Program-made: the position numbers and the translations under genes
Shown: positions 1 through 8,706 of the stretch, in pieces
How the letters are laid out: each line of letters opens with the position of its first letter
Numbering within the stretch: position 1 is the first letter of the stretch
From: Holophagales bacterium
GTDB lineage: Bacteria > Acidobacteriota > Thermoanaerobaculia > Multivoradales > JAGPDF01
DNA length: 64,000 nucleotides
Assembly: GCA_016699405.1 (NCBI GenBank)
Contig: CP064972.1
Location: 62,001-126,000 of the forward strand
Direction of reading: 5' to 3'
The notes under the pieces: model-generated
The model's database searches: none
Told to the model about the DNA's origin: nothing
The model's input: the letters and a program-made list of their open reading frames with translations, nothing else

Positions 1-1869
1 GGTCGGTGGGGCAAATGTGGCTACGTTGAAACGTGCCCGTCCGTCGGAGAAATAGAAGGGGCCTGCGCCCTGAGCCACTACATTCCACGATCCGGGCTCG
101 AAAAGGCGCGGTGTTCCGAGGTGTTCTTCCGAAGGGCAGGGCCAGAAGACGCCTTGCTGGCGTTCGATCTTGTCCCACGAGATGCCGGAATAGTCCGCGA
201 CCCCCCCCTTGGAGGCAACTCGCAGCTCCTCGAAGATCTCGCGCGTTCCCGAGAACGTGAATCCCTTCTCGCGCCCGAGTCCTCGCGCCAGATCCTGGAT
301 GATCCGCCAATCCTGCCTGGCCTCCCCCGGACATTCGACGGCTTTGTTGATCTTGATGACACGCCCCTCTGCGGTCGTGACGGTACCTTCGTCTTCCTCG
401 TGCAGAGAGCCCGGCAGCACGAGGTCCGCATGTCGCGCCGTCTCGTTGAGGAAGAAGTCGATCGCGACGTAGAAGTCGAGGCGGCCGAGCATGGCGCGGA
501 CGAAGTCGCTGTCGGGAAGCGAGACGAGGGGATTGAAGCAGATGGAGAGCAGGCCCTTGATCTCGCCACGCTCGATCTTGCGGAAGATCTCGTAGGCGTC
601 AACGCCAGGCTGGGGGAGCTCGTCGGGGGTGATGCCCCAAACACCAGCGACGTAGGCGCGGGCTTCCGGATCGGCGAGCTTCCGCCCACCGGGAAGTTGG
701 TCGCACTTCTGGCCGTGCTCACGGCCCCCTTGACCATTGCCCTGGCCGGTGATCGTGGCGTAGCCACAGAATTCGCGGCCGATACGACCCGAGGCAAGCA
801 CGATGTTGATGGCGCCCAGGACGTTCTGGACGCCATGGCTCGAGTGCTCGATGCCGCGGGCGTGCATCAGGAAGCTGGTCTTCGCCGTTCCCCACCACTC
901 CGCGGCCCTTCGGATCGCGGCTTCCGCGATTCCGGTGGTGCGTGCGGTGCGCGCGGGCGTCCACTCCGCGACGGACTTTTCCAGGTCCTCGAAGCCGACC
1001 GTCGACTGCTCGATGAACCGACGGTCGACCCACCCGTTCTCGATCATCAGGTGCAACACGCCGTTGAACAGCGCCACGTCGGTTCCCGGTCGGATCGGGA
1101 GGAAGAGATCGCAGGTGCGGGCGATCGGCGTCAGCCGCGGATCGACGACGATCACGCGAGCGCCGTGCTCACGCGCCTGCCAGACGTAGTCGGTGGTGAT
1201 CGGCGCGCATTCGGCGACATTGGCGCCGGAGATCCAGATGACCTCGGCGCCGAGGATGTCGCTCCAGGGATTGGCGGCGCGGTCGATGCCGAAGGCCTTG
1301 GAGTTGCCGGCGCCGGCCGAAACCATGCAGAGCCGCCCGTTGTAGTCGATGTTCGACGTTGCCAGCGCCATATGGGCGAACTTGCCCATGAGGTACGCCT
1401 TCTCGGTGGTCAGACTTGCCCCAGAGAGGACGGCCATCGAATCTCGACCATGCTCCTCCTGGATGCGACGCATCGAATCGGCAGCGCGTTCGATGGCGCT
1501 CTCGTACGGAAGTGGCCGGAATCCCCCCGGCGCGGACTCGTCGCGCTCCAGCGCCGATAGCAGCCGATCCGGATGCGCTCCCTGGAGGTAACGCTTGATC
1601 CCTTTCGGGCAGAGCATGCCGCGGTTGAACGGAAAGTCGTAGCGCGGCTCGAAGCCGATCACCTGTTCGTCCTTGACCTTGAGGCGGATGCCGCACTGCT
1701 GGCCGCAGAAGCAACAATGGGTGTCGACCACGCGATCGGGCTCGACACCGGTGTCGAGCCGCAAACCGCTCGGACAAGCCGGGTGTGGACCGTAGGGGTC
1801 CGCCGGCTCGGGATCGAGCGGCGTGTGGCGCCGGCTCGCGAGACCGCTGAATGAGTCGTGCTCAGCCAT
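1..1869 (-). CDS. Molybdopterin oxidoreductase, nitrate-reductase-like (3' end outside window)
   Basis: The minus strand is open from the ATG at 1869 to the window edge, giving 623 codons with no stop, so the C-terminus is missing. Residues near 51-58 read CCFCGQQCG and are followed by a CPKG motif, the N-terminal 4Fe-4S site of the BisC/NasC/FdhA molybdenum enzymes. Further on, GQGNGQGGREHGQKCDQLPG is a cofactor-binding signature of the same superfamily. The family binds a bis-MGD cofactor and usually reduces nitrate or oxidises formate; substrate cannot be read from sequence. No Tat signal is visible, suggesting a cytoplasmic enzyme. Its start overlaps the stop of the NarI-like gene by 8 bases (ATGGCTGA), so the two are probably translated together. 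With Ric, azurin and an NO reductase nearby, nitrate reduction is the best guess. Confidence 0.85.
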   Translation of the reverse strand, partial: MAEHDSFSGLASRRHTPLDPEPADPYGPHPACPSGLRLDTGVEPDRVVDTHCCFCGQQCGIRLKVKDEQVIGFEPRYDFPFNRGMLCPKGIKRYLQGAHPDRLLSALERDESAPGGFRPLPYESAIERAADSMRRIQEEHGRDSMAVLSGASLTTEKAYLMGKFAHMALATSNIDYNGRLCMVSAGAGNSKAFGIDRAANPWSDILGAEVIWISGANVAECAPITTDYVWQAREHGARVIVVDPRLTPIARTCDLFLPIRPGTDVALFNGVLHLMIENGWVDRRFIEQSTVGFEDLEKSVAEWTPARTARTTGIAEAAIRRAAEWWGTAKTSFLMHARGIEHSSHGVQNVLGAINIVLASGRIGREFCGYATITGQGNGQGGREHGQKCDQLPGGRKLADPEARAYVAGVWGITPDELPQPGVDAYEIFRKIERGEIKGLLSICFNPLVSLPDSDFVRAMLGRLDFYVAIDFFLNETARHADLVLPGSLHEEDEGTVTTAEGRVIKINKAVECPGEARQDWRIIQDLARGLGREKGFTFSGTREIFEELRVASKGGVADYSGISWDKIERQQGVFWPCPSEEHLGTPRLFEPGSWNVVAQGAGPFYFSDGRARFNVATFAPPT

Positions 1870-3016
1870 GGAAGTTCTCCGCGTCGGATATGCCTAGAGG
1901 CCCCTCGCCGATGCCCGGGTTGACGTGCTCGGGGGTTGTGCCGGGCGCGACCAAGAGGCCGCCGCGCACTCCTCGCCATGCCGCGCCCTGGGCCGCGGCG
2001 AGCAGCGCCCGCCGACAAGGTGGACAGACCTGCTGGTAGTGGCGTGCGGGACCGCTGAGCCGGTAGTCGAAGCCGAGCTGGCGCTCGACCTCGATCAGGT
2101 CGTCGGCGTGCATGCGTGAAGTGAATGCGTGGCCGCAGCGGACGCAGTGCTCGGGTTCGGAGTCGCGCCCGGTCTCCTTGTAGAAACGTACGGCGATCTG
2201 CGCGGGTCGCTGGAAGACGTGGAAGAACTTTCCGAAGGGGAGCCAGAGGAACGTGAAGATCACCGTCACCGCGTGCAAGATCGCGAGGAAGTCGTAGGCA
2301 TAGCCGTGCATCCACGTGTAGCTCGCCGTGAGCATCAGACCGGTCAGGCTGACGGCGAAGAGCAGGATCAGGGGCAGGAAGTCCTCGGCGAAGCTCTGGA
2401 GCGCCGCGGCGCCCTCCTCGCGCATGCGTCGCCGCATCGCGAGCATGACGCCAGCGATGACCAGGAAGGACGCCCACACCAGACCGTGAAAGAGCAGGAA
2501 GCCAACGAAAGAGCCGCTCGGGAACGAGAATGCCGGGAAGCCGAAAGCGATCACCCGATAGGTGGCGGGCGAACCGGGTACCGACTCGAAGGTGAGCCAG
2601 CCGAAGACGAGAGGAAAGGTGATTGCGACCGCGAGGACGCACCCCCAGAGAATCAGCAGGTGAGTCAGCCCGCGCAGGCGGCCGCGCGCCCAGATGAAGC
2701 GGTTGAGGGCAATGTCCGACACCGCGTGCCAGGCAAGTCCACCAAGGTGCCGGGCTCTTCGGCCCGGCCGAAAGAAGACCTGCCACCCGCGGCGCCAATA
2801 GAAGTCGGTCGGTGGCCGTTTGAGCCACATCGCATAGCGGTAGGTCAGGCCGAAGGTGGCGAACAGTACCGAGAACGTGTACGCGACCAGCGCAGCGTCG
2901 AAGTGCGCGAGGTTCCGCGATCCGGCGACGATCAGCGCCCCGAGCGCAGTCGTGGTCGCGATGCCCCAAGCGATCGGTCCGGCCGTCTCACGCATCGTTG
3001 GATCTCGAGTCCTCAT
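1862..3016 (-). CDS. NarI-like membrane cytochrome b subunit with C-terminal Cys motifs
   Basis: A protein of 384 residues with five or six membrane segments and His residues placed in or near them (HAVSDIALNRF, FLLFHGLVW, TWMHGYAYDFLAILHAV, KFFHVFQRP), like di-haem quinol-oxidising NarI/DsrM-type subunits. The soluble tail holds CVRCGH and CPPC, which could bind zinc or iron. I chose the ATG at 3016 because AGAAGG lies 8 bases upstream; a GTG at 3076 would add 20 residues without a ribosome site. Its last codons overlap the start of the molybdenum enzyme, so it probably feeds electrons from quinol to that partner. The family fit is by pattern only; a different cytochrome b family is possible. 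Confidence 0.65.
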   Translation of the reverse strand: MRTRDPTMRETAGPIAWGIATTTALGALIVAGSRNLAHFDAALVAYTFSVLFATFGLTYRYAMWLKRPPTDFYWRRGWQVFFRPGRRARHLGGLAWHAVSDIALNRFIWARGRLRGLTHLLILWGCVLAVAITFPLVFGWLTFESVPGSPATYRVIAFGFPAFSFPSGSFVGFLLFHGLVWASFLVIAGVMLAMRRRMREEGAAALQSFAEDFLPLILLFAVSLTGLMLTASYTWMHGYAYDFLAILHAVTVIFTFLWLPFGKFFHVFQRPAQIAVRFYKETGRDSEPEHCVRCGHAFTSRMHADDLIEVERQLGFDYRLSGPARHYQQVCPPCRRALLAAAQGAAWRGVRGGLLVAPGTTPEHVNPGIGEGPLGISDAENFHG

Positions 3017-3103
3017 CCGAAGAACCTTCTCTCGTGTGCTCTCAGGATGGTACCTTGACGCCAGCCGAATCGACACTGCCCGCCCGCTCGAGGAGCACTC
3101 GGC

Positions 3104-4360
3104 TCATGCGGCGTTCGCAGTTTCCATCTTTCGCAGGCGCCGGGCAAACCTGCTGCCGAAGACGCGTTTCATGACCCCCAGCTTCGCCCTCTGCCAGGGG
3201 TAGCGTTTCGGGGAGAGGGCGCGGCACTCCTCGGGAAGCATGACGAGCGAAACGTGGATGTTCGGGGCGCAACCGATCGGGAGGCCAGCCTCCATCGTCG
3301 ATTCGTAGAGGCGGCGGAAGACCGGAATCAGCTCTTCGGTTCTCGGTGGCTCGGCATCCTCGAGATCGGTGCCGACCAGCGGCCGGAAGACGCACACGGT
3401 CGGAATCGCACCCACCGAGGTGATCCAGTCGATCGCGGCGATCGACGACTCCGGAGGCTCGAGCCCGGCGATGATTTCGCCGTTCGTCACCCAGGGTTCG
3501 TCGGCCGGTCCCTTGGCGCCGAGCGTCGCGCAGTAGCGCGTCGCCTCGAGGTAGTAGTCGAGACCGTATTCAGCGTGTTTCCCGGGGCAGATCTCCTCGA
3601 AGAGGCGCCGGTCGAAGATCTCGAAGCAGAACGAGACCCGATTGACGCCGATCGCGCGCAGGTGGTCGTAGCGGCGAAGGTCCCGATGTGGTGGTGTCTG
3701 GACACCCACCAGGAGCCCGAGCTCCTTCTTGATGCGCAGGATGTAGGGCTCGAGAATGTCGAGGTAGGTATCGCCGTCGTAGTGTCCGGTATTGAAGTCC
3801 ACATAGGTGATGCCGCTCTCGCGCCGCGCCGCGTGGATCACCTCCATCACCTCCTCGACGGACTTCTCGTCGGCATCATCGACGCCCAGGTTCAGGCCGA
3901 CCGAGCAGAACTTGCAGTTCATCTTGGTCGGCTTCTGAGTCCAGTACTCGCAGACCTTTGCCTGGTAGATACCGAGGTAGGTCCCCTGGAGCGTCCCGAT
4001 ACGGGTCATCGGCTTCCCGTTTGCGAGCTTCGCGTCGTACCACTCGGGGCGTGGCGAGAGCGCGACCTCTGTGACGGGCTCACCGCTATGACGCAGCCGA
4101 TACCGGCCATGCTCGCGGTGGAGCGTGTAGGGCGACCGCTGCGCGAAGCTCTCGGAGACCGGTACGTTGGTCCAGAGCCCTCCCGGCAGGACGAGCTCGA
4201 GGCCGCTCCCGAGCCCTGCTCTGGTGCGTAGGACCTTTCGTCCGCCGTCCTGTTCGATAAAGCAGGAGTCGTCCATGCGCAGGCCCTTGCAGTAGAGATC
4301 GAGCTTGAGCAGCGCGGAGTTGGCGCGAACTTCCTGAACGGTCACGGATTCTGCAGGCAT
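3104..4360 (-). CDS. Radical SAM protein with widely spaced cluster cysteines
   Basis: 418 residues. The candidate SAM-cluster motif is C137-x11-C149-x2-C152, wider at the first gap than the usual C-x3-C-x2-C. It is followed by the strand/helix pattern of a TIM barrel (VDFNTGHYDGDTYLDILEPY, LLVGVQTPPH, VNRVSFCFEIFD). About 110 residues precede the cluster and form an unknown N-terminal domain. I do not recognise its substrate. It sits between azurin (217 bases upstream) and the NarI-like gene (87 bases downstream) on the same strand, suggesting a maturation or cofactor role for the nitrogen-oxide enzymes, but this is inference. A mundane alternative is a free-standing radical SAM enzyme carried along in the operon. 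Confidence 0.8.
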   Translation of the reverse strand: MPAESVTVQEVRANSALLKLDLYCKGLRMDDSCFIEQDGGRKVLRTRAGLGSGLELVLPGGLWTNVPVSESFAQRSPYTLHREHGRYRLRHSGEPVTEVALSPRPEWYDAKLANGKPMTRIGTLQGTYLGIYQAKVCEYWTQKPTKMNCKFCSVGLNLGVDDADEKSVEEVMEVIHAARRESGITYVDFNTGHYDGDTYLDILEPYILRIKKELGLLVGVQTPPHRDLRRYDHLRAIGVNRVSFCFEIFDRRLFEEICPGKHAEYGLDYYLEATRYCATLGAKGPADEPWVTNGEIIAGLEPPESSIAAIDWITSVGAIPTVCVFRPLVGTDLEDAEPPRTEELIPVFRRLYESTMEAGLPIGCAPNIHVSLVMLPEECRALSPKRYPWQRAKLGVMKRVFGSRFARRLRKMETANAA

Positions 4361-4577
4361 CGGGGCCTCCGGGCTGCGGGAGTAGCCATCACGTGGCGAA
4401 GAGAGCGCCTTGGCGCGGACGGCTCGAGACGCAAGGGCGAACAGACCGCAGCGATGCGCTGGGACAGTACGACGCTCTCTCTCCCAGCACTGTGCCCCCG
4501 CCTTGCGCCGAGACCTGACCTCCGGAAGGCAGGGGCTTCGCAGACACGGCCCTTGCGAACGGTTCGAACCTGACCAT

Positions 4578-5048
4578 CTACTTGACGACCAGCGTACCCT
4601 TCATCCCCGCGAGGTAATGCCCCGGAAAGGTACAGATGTAGAGGTACTCGCCCGGCTCTTTCGGGGCATTGAAGGTCACCTTGACCGTCTCGCCACCGCC
4701 CGCCAACTCGGTATGGGCCAGGATGTACTGCTTCTGCGAAGGCGGGATGTAACCGCTGTCGCGCGCCATCGAGGCGGCCATCACGAACGAGTCGGCCTGC
4801 GTGTCCTTGGCCAGCAGCACGAAATTGTGCGCCATCTGCTCTTTCGAGACGCTGCTCGCGGTCGTCAGCTCGACCTGGAGCAGCTCGCCGGCCTTGGCAG
4901 TGATGCGGGTTACGTCGAACTTCATCGTGTCCGTACCCTTGAGCTTGATCACCCGTGGCGTTTCTGCGTGCGCCATGGCAAGAAGTCCGAAGGTTGCGGC
5001 CAGAGCGAATCCGGCGGCAAGACGACCGACTCTCTCAGTGCGTTTCAT
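4578..5048 (-). CDS. Azurin-family blue copper protein
   Basis: 156 residues with a signal peptide (hydrophobic run ending AMAHA at about residue 28), so it is exported to the periplasm. The type-1 copper ligands are visible: H74 (AHNF) and C139-H144-M149 (CTFPGHYLAGM), the azurin pattern. The azurin disulfide and the long helical loop region (MAASMARDSGYIPPS) are consistent with the family. Azurins carry electrons to nitrite reductase, NO reductase or peroxidases. The start at 5048 follows AAGGAG by 6 bases. The gene lies 80 bases after ric on the same strand and so probably shares the promoter near 5.86 kb. The 217 bases after it (4361-4577) show no convincing gene. Confidence 0.85.
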   Translation of the reverse strand: MKRTERVGRLAAGFALAATFGLLAMAHAETPRVIKLKGTDTMKFDVTRITAKAGELLQVELTTASSVSKEQMAHNFVLLAKDTQADSFVMAASMARDSGYIPPSQKQYILAHTELAGGGETVKVTFNAPKEPGEYLYICTFPGHYLAGMKGTLVVK

Positions 5049-5128
5049 GGATTCTCCTTGGACCATCGTTACAGTTCGACCGGAGCCCGTCGCCGGTAGG
5101 GCCTGACCGGGCTTGGCTTAGTGAGCGG

Positions 5129-5797
5129 TCAGGCGGCGCGTCGAAACAGGACGTTGTTCTCCAGGTGAATGTGCTCGTGCAAGTCCGTCTCGAGCGCGGC
5201 GAGCCCGTGCCAGAGCGCGTTCCACGTGTTGCAGGCGCCCGCGGGGACGCGGAACTCGTCGGTCAGCTCGCGGATACGGTGAAGTTCCTGGCCGACACGG
5301 GTGTGATCGTCGACGAACGCCTGCACGTCCGAGGTCCCATCGGAAGCGGCGCGAAGAAGGGCAGGAAAGAGCGACTGCTCTTCCTCAGTCAGGTGCTGAT
5401 CGAGCTCGCCCTTGAGCCGAAGAAAGCTCTCGAGCAACGCGCCGAGACGTTCTGGGTCCTTGTCCCCGTGAACGCGGAAGACCTTGCGTGCCATCGATTC
5501 GAGTCGGGGGAGCTCTTCGCGAAGGGGCTCGTGATACCGCTCGACGATGTGAGCGACCAGCTCGGCGAGGGGCGCCTCGTTCCAGGGTGCGGTCACGGAG
5601 GAGGCGGCGGGTGAAGTGATCTCGCGCTCGATCTCCTCGAGGACCTCCGTGGTGTCGACGTTGCGCTTCGCGCAGGCGTCGGCGAGCGCCACGCCGCCTC
5701 CGCAGCAGAAGTCGATGCCATGGCGGGCGAAGACGCGGGTTGCGAGGGGATGGTGGGCGGCGATGTCGCCGACTCGGGACTGAGGGCTTAGGTTCAT
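5129..5797 (-). CDS. ric: Iron-sulfur cluster repair di-iron protein (Ric/YtfE/ScdA)
   Basis: 222 residues. The N-terminus is a DUF542/ScdA_N domain with the diagnostic FCCGGG motif (C31, C32). The rest is a hemerythrin-like four-helix bundle with spaced His and Glu residues (HIVERYHEP, DQHLTEEEQ, DDHTRVG, HEHIHLENN) that bind a di-iron centre. The family rebuilds Fe-S clusters damaged by nitric oxide or peroxide. It is the first gene of a leftward set (ric, azurin, radical SAM, NarI-like, molybdenum enzyme), about 50 bases downstream of one arm of the conserved bidirectional promoter, which suggests induction by nitrosative stress. Confidence 0.92.
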   Translation of the reverse strand: MNLSPQSRVGDIAAHHPLATRVFARHGIDFCCGGGVALADACAKRNVDTTEVLEEIEREITSPAASSVTAPWNEAPLAELVAHIVERYHEPLREELPRLESMARKVFRVHGDKDPERLGALLESFLRLKGELDQHLTEEEQSLFPALLRAASDGTSDVQAFVDDHTRVGQELHRIRELTDEFRVPAGACNTWNALWHGLAALETDLHEHIHLENNVLFRRAA

Positions 5798-5853
5798 GGC
5801 GTGGCTCTCCTTGGTGGTCCGGTGGTGGCTGAAGCGCGGCCACCCGCACGCCG

Positions 5854-5904
5854 ATCATGTGGTTGACGGGAGATATTGTCAAGTATAAAGTCACAACAAG
5901 CATG
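5854..5904. promoter_or_regulatory. Bidirectional promoter module, copy A (ric / nnrS)
   Basis: Rightward: TTGACG (5863-5868), 17-base gap, TAAAGT (5886-5891), then 10 bases to the ATG of nnrS. Leftward: TTGACA (complement of 5877-5882), 17-base gap, CATGAT (complement of 5854-5859), about 50 bases before ric. A palindrome (G/C)TTGAC-N10-GTCAAG spans 5862-5883, and TTGTCA-N21-TGATAA spans 5876-5908. The same architecture recurs at 11.83 and 20.27 kb with identical spacing. This A/T-rich patch stands out from its GC-rich surroundings. The boxes are read by eye; the regulator is unknown. Confidence 0.75.
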
Positions 5905-7278
5905 ATAAATGATAGCCATGTCTCGAGCCCTTCGGGAATCCGCGGTCCCGGCTTGGTCTACCCTCGGTTCTTCCTGGTTGCGATCTGCATCACGCTGACC
6001 GCCGGCTCGACCTGGGGCGCCTGGCTGTTGCTGCGTATCGCGCGGGCTCGAGACTTCTCCGCGCCCTCCATCTTCGAGATCAACGCCCACGGCCAGGCGC
6101 AGATTTACGGCTGGATGGGGCTGTTCATCCTGGGCTTTGCGCTCCAGATGTTCCCGTCATTCTGGGGAGCGCAGCTCGCGGCACCCCGGCTTGCGCGAGC
6201 CCTTCTCTTGGTGATGACGCTCGCGATCCTCGTGCGCGCGGTCACTGAGGCCCGACCAGTAGGCCGCTGGGGCGAGCTGGCAATCGGAGCCGGAGCGCTT
6301 CAGCTTGCGGTGATTGCGATCTTTGTCGCGATTCTCTCAGCGACAGCGCGTCGAAGCACATCGCGCTGGCGGGTCGCCGATCGCTTTCTCGCGGCCGGAC
6401 TCGTCTGGTTCCTGCTGGCCGCCACTCTGGACCTCTATCACCTCGTTCACACCGTCGGAGCCCCAGGGCGCGATGCGCTGCTCGCCGAGATCGCCACATG
6501 GCAGCTGCCGCTGCGCGACTTGCAGATCCACGGCCTGGCCGTGTCGATGATCCTCGGCGTCTCGCTGCGCGTCTTGCCTGGCTTGTTTGGCACCCCGATG
6601 GCAGACGAGTCACGGGCAGGCCGGCTCTTCTGGCCGCTCCAATTCGCCATCGTCGGCGAAGTGGTGCTCTTCCCGCTCGCGATGGCGACCAGGCAGCCGG
6701 TGTTCCTCCTCTTCTACTGGATCGCGACGGTTGTCTTCTCGATCGTCACGCTAGTTGCAGTATCGAATCTCCGAGCCCTCTTGCGCCCTCGCTACGACCT
6801 GCCACGACTTTCGCCGCTCGCTTTCGTGCGCGCAGCCCACATCTGGCTGGGTGTGTCCCTCGTCATGCTGGTCGCCGGGCCGTTCTGGTCGCGTGCGCTC
6901 GGTCTCGCCTTTTCGCACGCCTGGCATGGCGCAACCCGTCATGCGATCACGGTCGGGTTCATCAGCCTGATGATGATTGGCGTCGCATCCCGCATCGCAC
7001 CCCGACCGACTGGGAGTGGCGCTGCGGGCGCCGCCATGCCGCTCGGACCTTTCGTCTTACTCAATCTGGGTTGTGCCGTGCGGGTGAGTCAACAGGTCCT
7101 CACGGATCTTTCCCCCTCGGCCTTCCTCCCGGCCGGTGTCTCGGGCCTTCTCGAGGTCTCGGGACTCGCGTGGTGGGCAATCTGGATCGTTCCGCGCCTC
7201 GCTCGCGCCAGCCGTCCGCTCGCGACGGCGAGGGCGGTCATGGCCGAGGCGTCGGGTAGCGTTTTCGAGGGCCGCTGA
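5902..7278 (+). CDS. nnrS: NnrS family haem-copper membrane protein
   Basis: 458 residues with about twelve hydrophobic segments and repeated His residues (INAHGQAQIYGWMG, DLQIHGLAVSMIL, SHAWHGATRHAITVGF) typical of NnrS. Known NnrS proteins are inner-membrane haem- and copper-containing proteins that protect against NO-derived metabolic damage. I placed the start at the ATG at 5902, inside the conserved promoter module, because the frame upstream would run through the promoter boxes. That implies a nearly leaderless message (TSS only a few bases before ATG) with no ribosome site. A TTG near 5953 is an alternative. It is followed 31 bases later by the CopD-like gene. Confidence 0.85.
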   Translation: MINDSHVSSPSGIRGPGLVYPRFFLVAICITLTAGSTWGAWLLLRIARARDFSAPSIFEINAHGQAQIYGWMGLFILGFALQMFPSFWGAQLAAPRLARALLLVMTLAILVRAVTEARPVGRWGELAIGAGALQLAVIAIFVAILSATARRSTSRWRVADRFLAAGLVWFLLAATLDLYHLVHTVGAPGRDALLAEIATWQLPLRDLQIHGLAVSMILGVSLRVLPGLFGTPMADESRAGRLFWPLQFAIVGEVVLFPLAMATRQPVFLLFYWIATVVFSIVTLVAVSNLRALLRPRYDLPRLSPLAFVRAAHIWLGVSLVMLVAGPFWSRALGLAFSHAWHGATRHAITVGFISLMMIGVASRIAPRPTGSGAAGAAMPLGPFVLLNLGCAVRVSQQVLTDLSPSAFLPAGVSGLLEVSGLAWWAIWIVPRLARASRPLATARAVMAEASGSVFEGR

Positions 7279-7309
7279 GCGCGCCCGCTTCTCCTGGAGG
7301 AGAACGACG

Positions 7310-7753
7310 GTGTACGGAGTCATCCTGCTACTGCACATTCTGGCCGCCACGGTGTGGACAGGTGGCCACCTGGTCCTCGCAATCACGATTCTGCCGAGGG
7401 TGCTGCGCGAGCAGGCGCCGGCGCGGCTACTCGACTTCGAGTCCGCTTACGAGCGAATCGGCATGCCGGCGCTGCTCGTGCAGGTAGCCACCGGCCTCTG
7501 GCTCGCGCACAGGATGGTGCCGGAGCTCTCGCGATGGCTCTCCTTCGCCGACCCGGTCGCGACCCTCGTCGGTGTGAAGCTCGTGCTGCTTGCGACCACC
7601 GTCGGCTTCGCGCTCGATGCGCGCCTGCGAGTGATCCCGCACCTCTCCGAGAAGAATCTGACCGCACTTGCTTGGCACATCGTCCCGGTGACGACCGTCT
7701 CGGTCCTCTTCGTTGTCGTTGGCGTTTCGTTCCGAACTGGCTGGTTCTACTGA
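7310..7753 (+). CDS. CopD-like four-helix membrane protein
   Basis: 147 residues with four predicted membrane helices and conserved His residues (LLLHILAATVWTGGHL, ALAWHIVP), the pattern of the CopD/DUF2269-type domain found in copper-handling and haem-binding membrane proteins. The start is a GTG at 7310 behind GGAGGAG. It follows nnrS by 31 bases and so belongs to the same transcript. It probably helps copper or haem delivery for the neighbouring copper enzymes, but no specific function can be assigned. The convergent gap after it (7754-7843) shows no strong terminator hairpin. Confidence 0.7.
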   Translation: MYGVILLLHILAATVWTGGHLVLAITILPRVLREQAPARLLDFESAYERIGMPALLVQVATGLWLAHRMVPELSRWLSFADPVATLVGVKLVLLATTVGFALDARLRVIPHLSEKNLTALAWHIVPVTTVSVLFVVVGVSFRTGWFY

Positions 7754-7843
7754 TCTCGGGGCCCAGGAATCGCCCGTCTCACCCTTCGGTCGCATGAATC
7801 GGCGCCCGGGATGTCGCCTACTAGACCCTCGGGGGGTTCTGGC

Positions 7844-8074
7844 CTACTTCCGCCAGTAATCGTTGGCGGCGGCGACGGTGTGGAAGTTGATGGCCACGAC
7901 CTGCGAGGCGGCGGTCAGGGCTTCGGCCGAGTTCGCGTAGTCCGGGCGCAGTCGTTTCAGGATCTCGACGTCGGGTTGGGTGTACTTGACACCGCGTCGG
8001 CTGAGGGTGATGGCGAGCTCGAAGCCCTCCTGTGGCGTCGCGGTGATTAGGGAAGGAAGCCAAGTCTCGGTCAC
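7844..8074 (-). CDS. Hexameric tyrosine-coordinated haem protein (HTHP)
   Basis: 76 residues. The sequence begins TETWLPSLITATPQEGFEL and ends FHTVAAANDYWRK, which I recognise as the HTHP family: a small protein forming a ring of six, with haem bound through a tyrosine and weak peroxidase/catalase activity. The haem tyrosine should be Y46 (RPDYANSAEAL). The start is a GTG at 8074, preceded by AGGAGG, and overlaps the stop of the upstream membrane gene by 4 bases (GTGA). It is thus the last gene of the NO-reductase operon. That linkage suggests a role in peroxide or nitrogen-oxide chemistry on the same haem-rich membrane system; this is inference. Confidence 0.85.
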   Translation of the reverse strand: MTETWLPSLITATPQEGFELAITLSRRGVKYTQPDVEILKRLRPDYANSAEALTAASQVVAINFHTVAAANDYWRK

Positions 8075-8706
8075 GGCAAGACCTCCTGTTCGAGGGGGGT
8101 GCGGGCCACCGCACCCGTGCCGGGTACGGGCGGTCCGGATCGGACGCGTCGCGAGTCTCCACGTCGCGACGCAGCGCGAAGCGATCGAACGCCGGTCACG
8201 ATGACGAGCAGGACGATCGCAGGCGAGACTCGCAGGAGCCAGGATCCGGTGAGTCGTTGTTGCGCAAGATTGAAGGTGCCGCACAGGAGCGCTGAATAGC
8301 TCGTGTAGACGAACCCCAGCGCGATCGTCATCGCGGCGCCGTAGATCCCGAGCACGCCGCGGATGACGAACGGCATGCCTCTCCAGCTCGCGGCGAGCGC
8401 GGCCCCGGCCAGGAATAGCGAGGCGTGCATGAGCTGGTCGGCGATGCCGCTGGTGCGGATTGCGTCGACCGAGCGCGGGATCATCCAGAAGGCGAAGGTG
8501 CCGAGCGCCCAGGCGAGCCCCGTCAGGCCGTGCGGGTTGCCGAGGGACCAGACCCGACCGGTTCGGTGGATCGCGAGGATTCCGAGCGTGGCCCACACTG
8601 GAATGGCGAGCAGGACGAGTCGCGGCATGGTCCCGTCGAGCCATCGATCGAGCGGGGAAAGACTCAAGGCGAGCGCGAACGCGACGATCCAGACGAGGCG
8701 CCTCAT
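8071..8706 (-). CDS. Membrane protein of the NO-reductase operon (orf1 position)
   Basis: 211 residues with about six hydrophobic segments and a basic, proline-rich cytoplasmic tail (from about residue 175). A motif IADQLMHASLFLAGA carries a His in a membrane helix. It overlaps senC upstream and the HTHP gene downstream by 4 bases each. From memory, ammonia-oxidising bacteria carry an NO reductase cluster norSY-senC-orf1, and this gene holds the orf1 place. It may help assemble the haem-copper enzyme. No further function can be assigned from sequence. Confidence 0.7.
   Translation of the reverse strand: MRRLVWIVAFALALSLSPLDRWLDGTMPRLVLLAIPVWATLGILAIHRTGRVWSLGNPHGLTGLAWALGTFAFWMIPRSVDAIRTSGIADQLMHASLFLAGAALAASWRGMPFVIRGVLGIYGAAMTIALGFVYTSYSALLCGTFNLAQQRLTGSWLLRVSPAIVLLVIVTGVRSLRAASRRGDSRRVRSGPPVPGTGAVARTPLEQEVLP

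Noticed and set aside
121..1560. 479-codon plus-strand frame at the left edge
   Set aside because: The minus strand is fully open and carries molybdenum-enzyme motifs, so this is its shadow.
4389..4577. 62-codon minus ORF between azurin and the radical SAM gene
   Set aside because: Low-complexity composition, no ribosome site, no conserved look.
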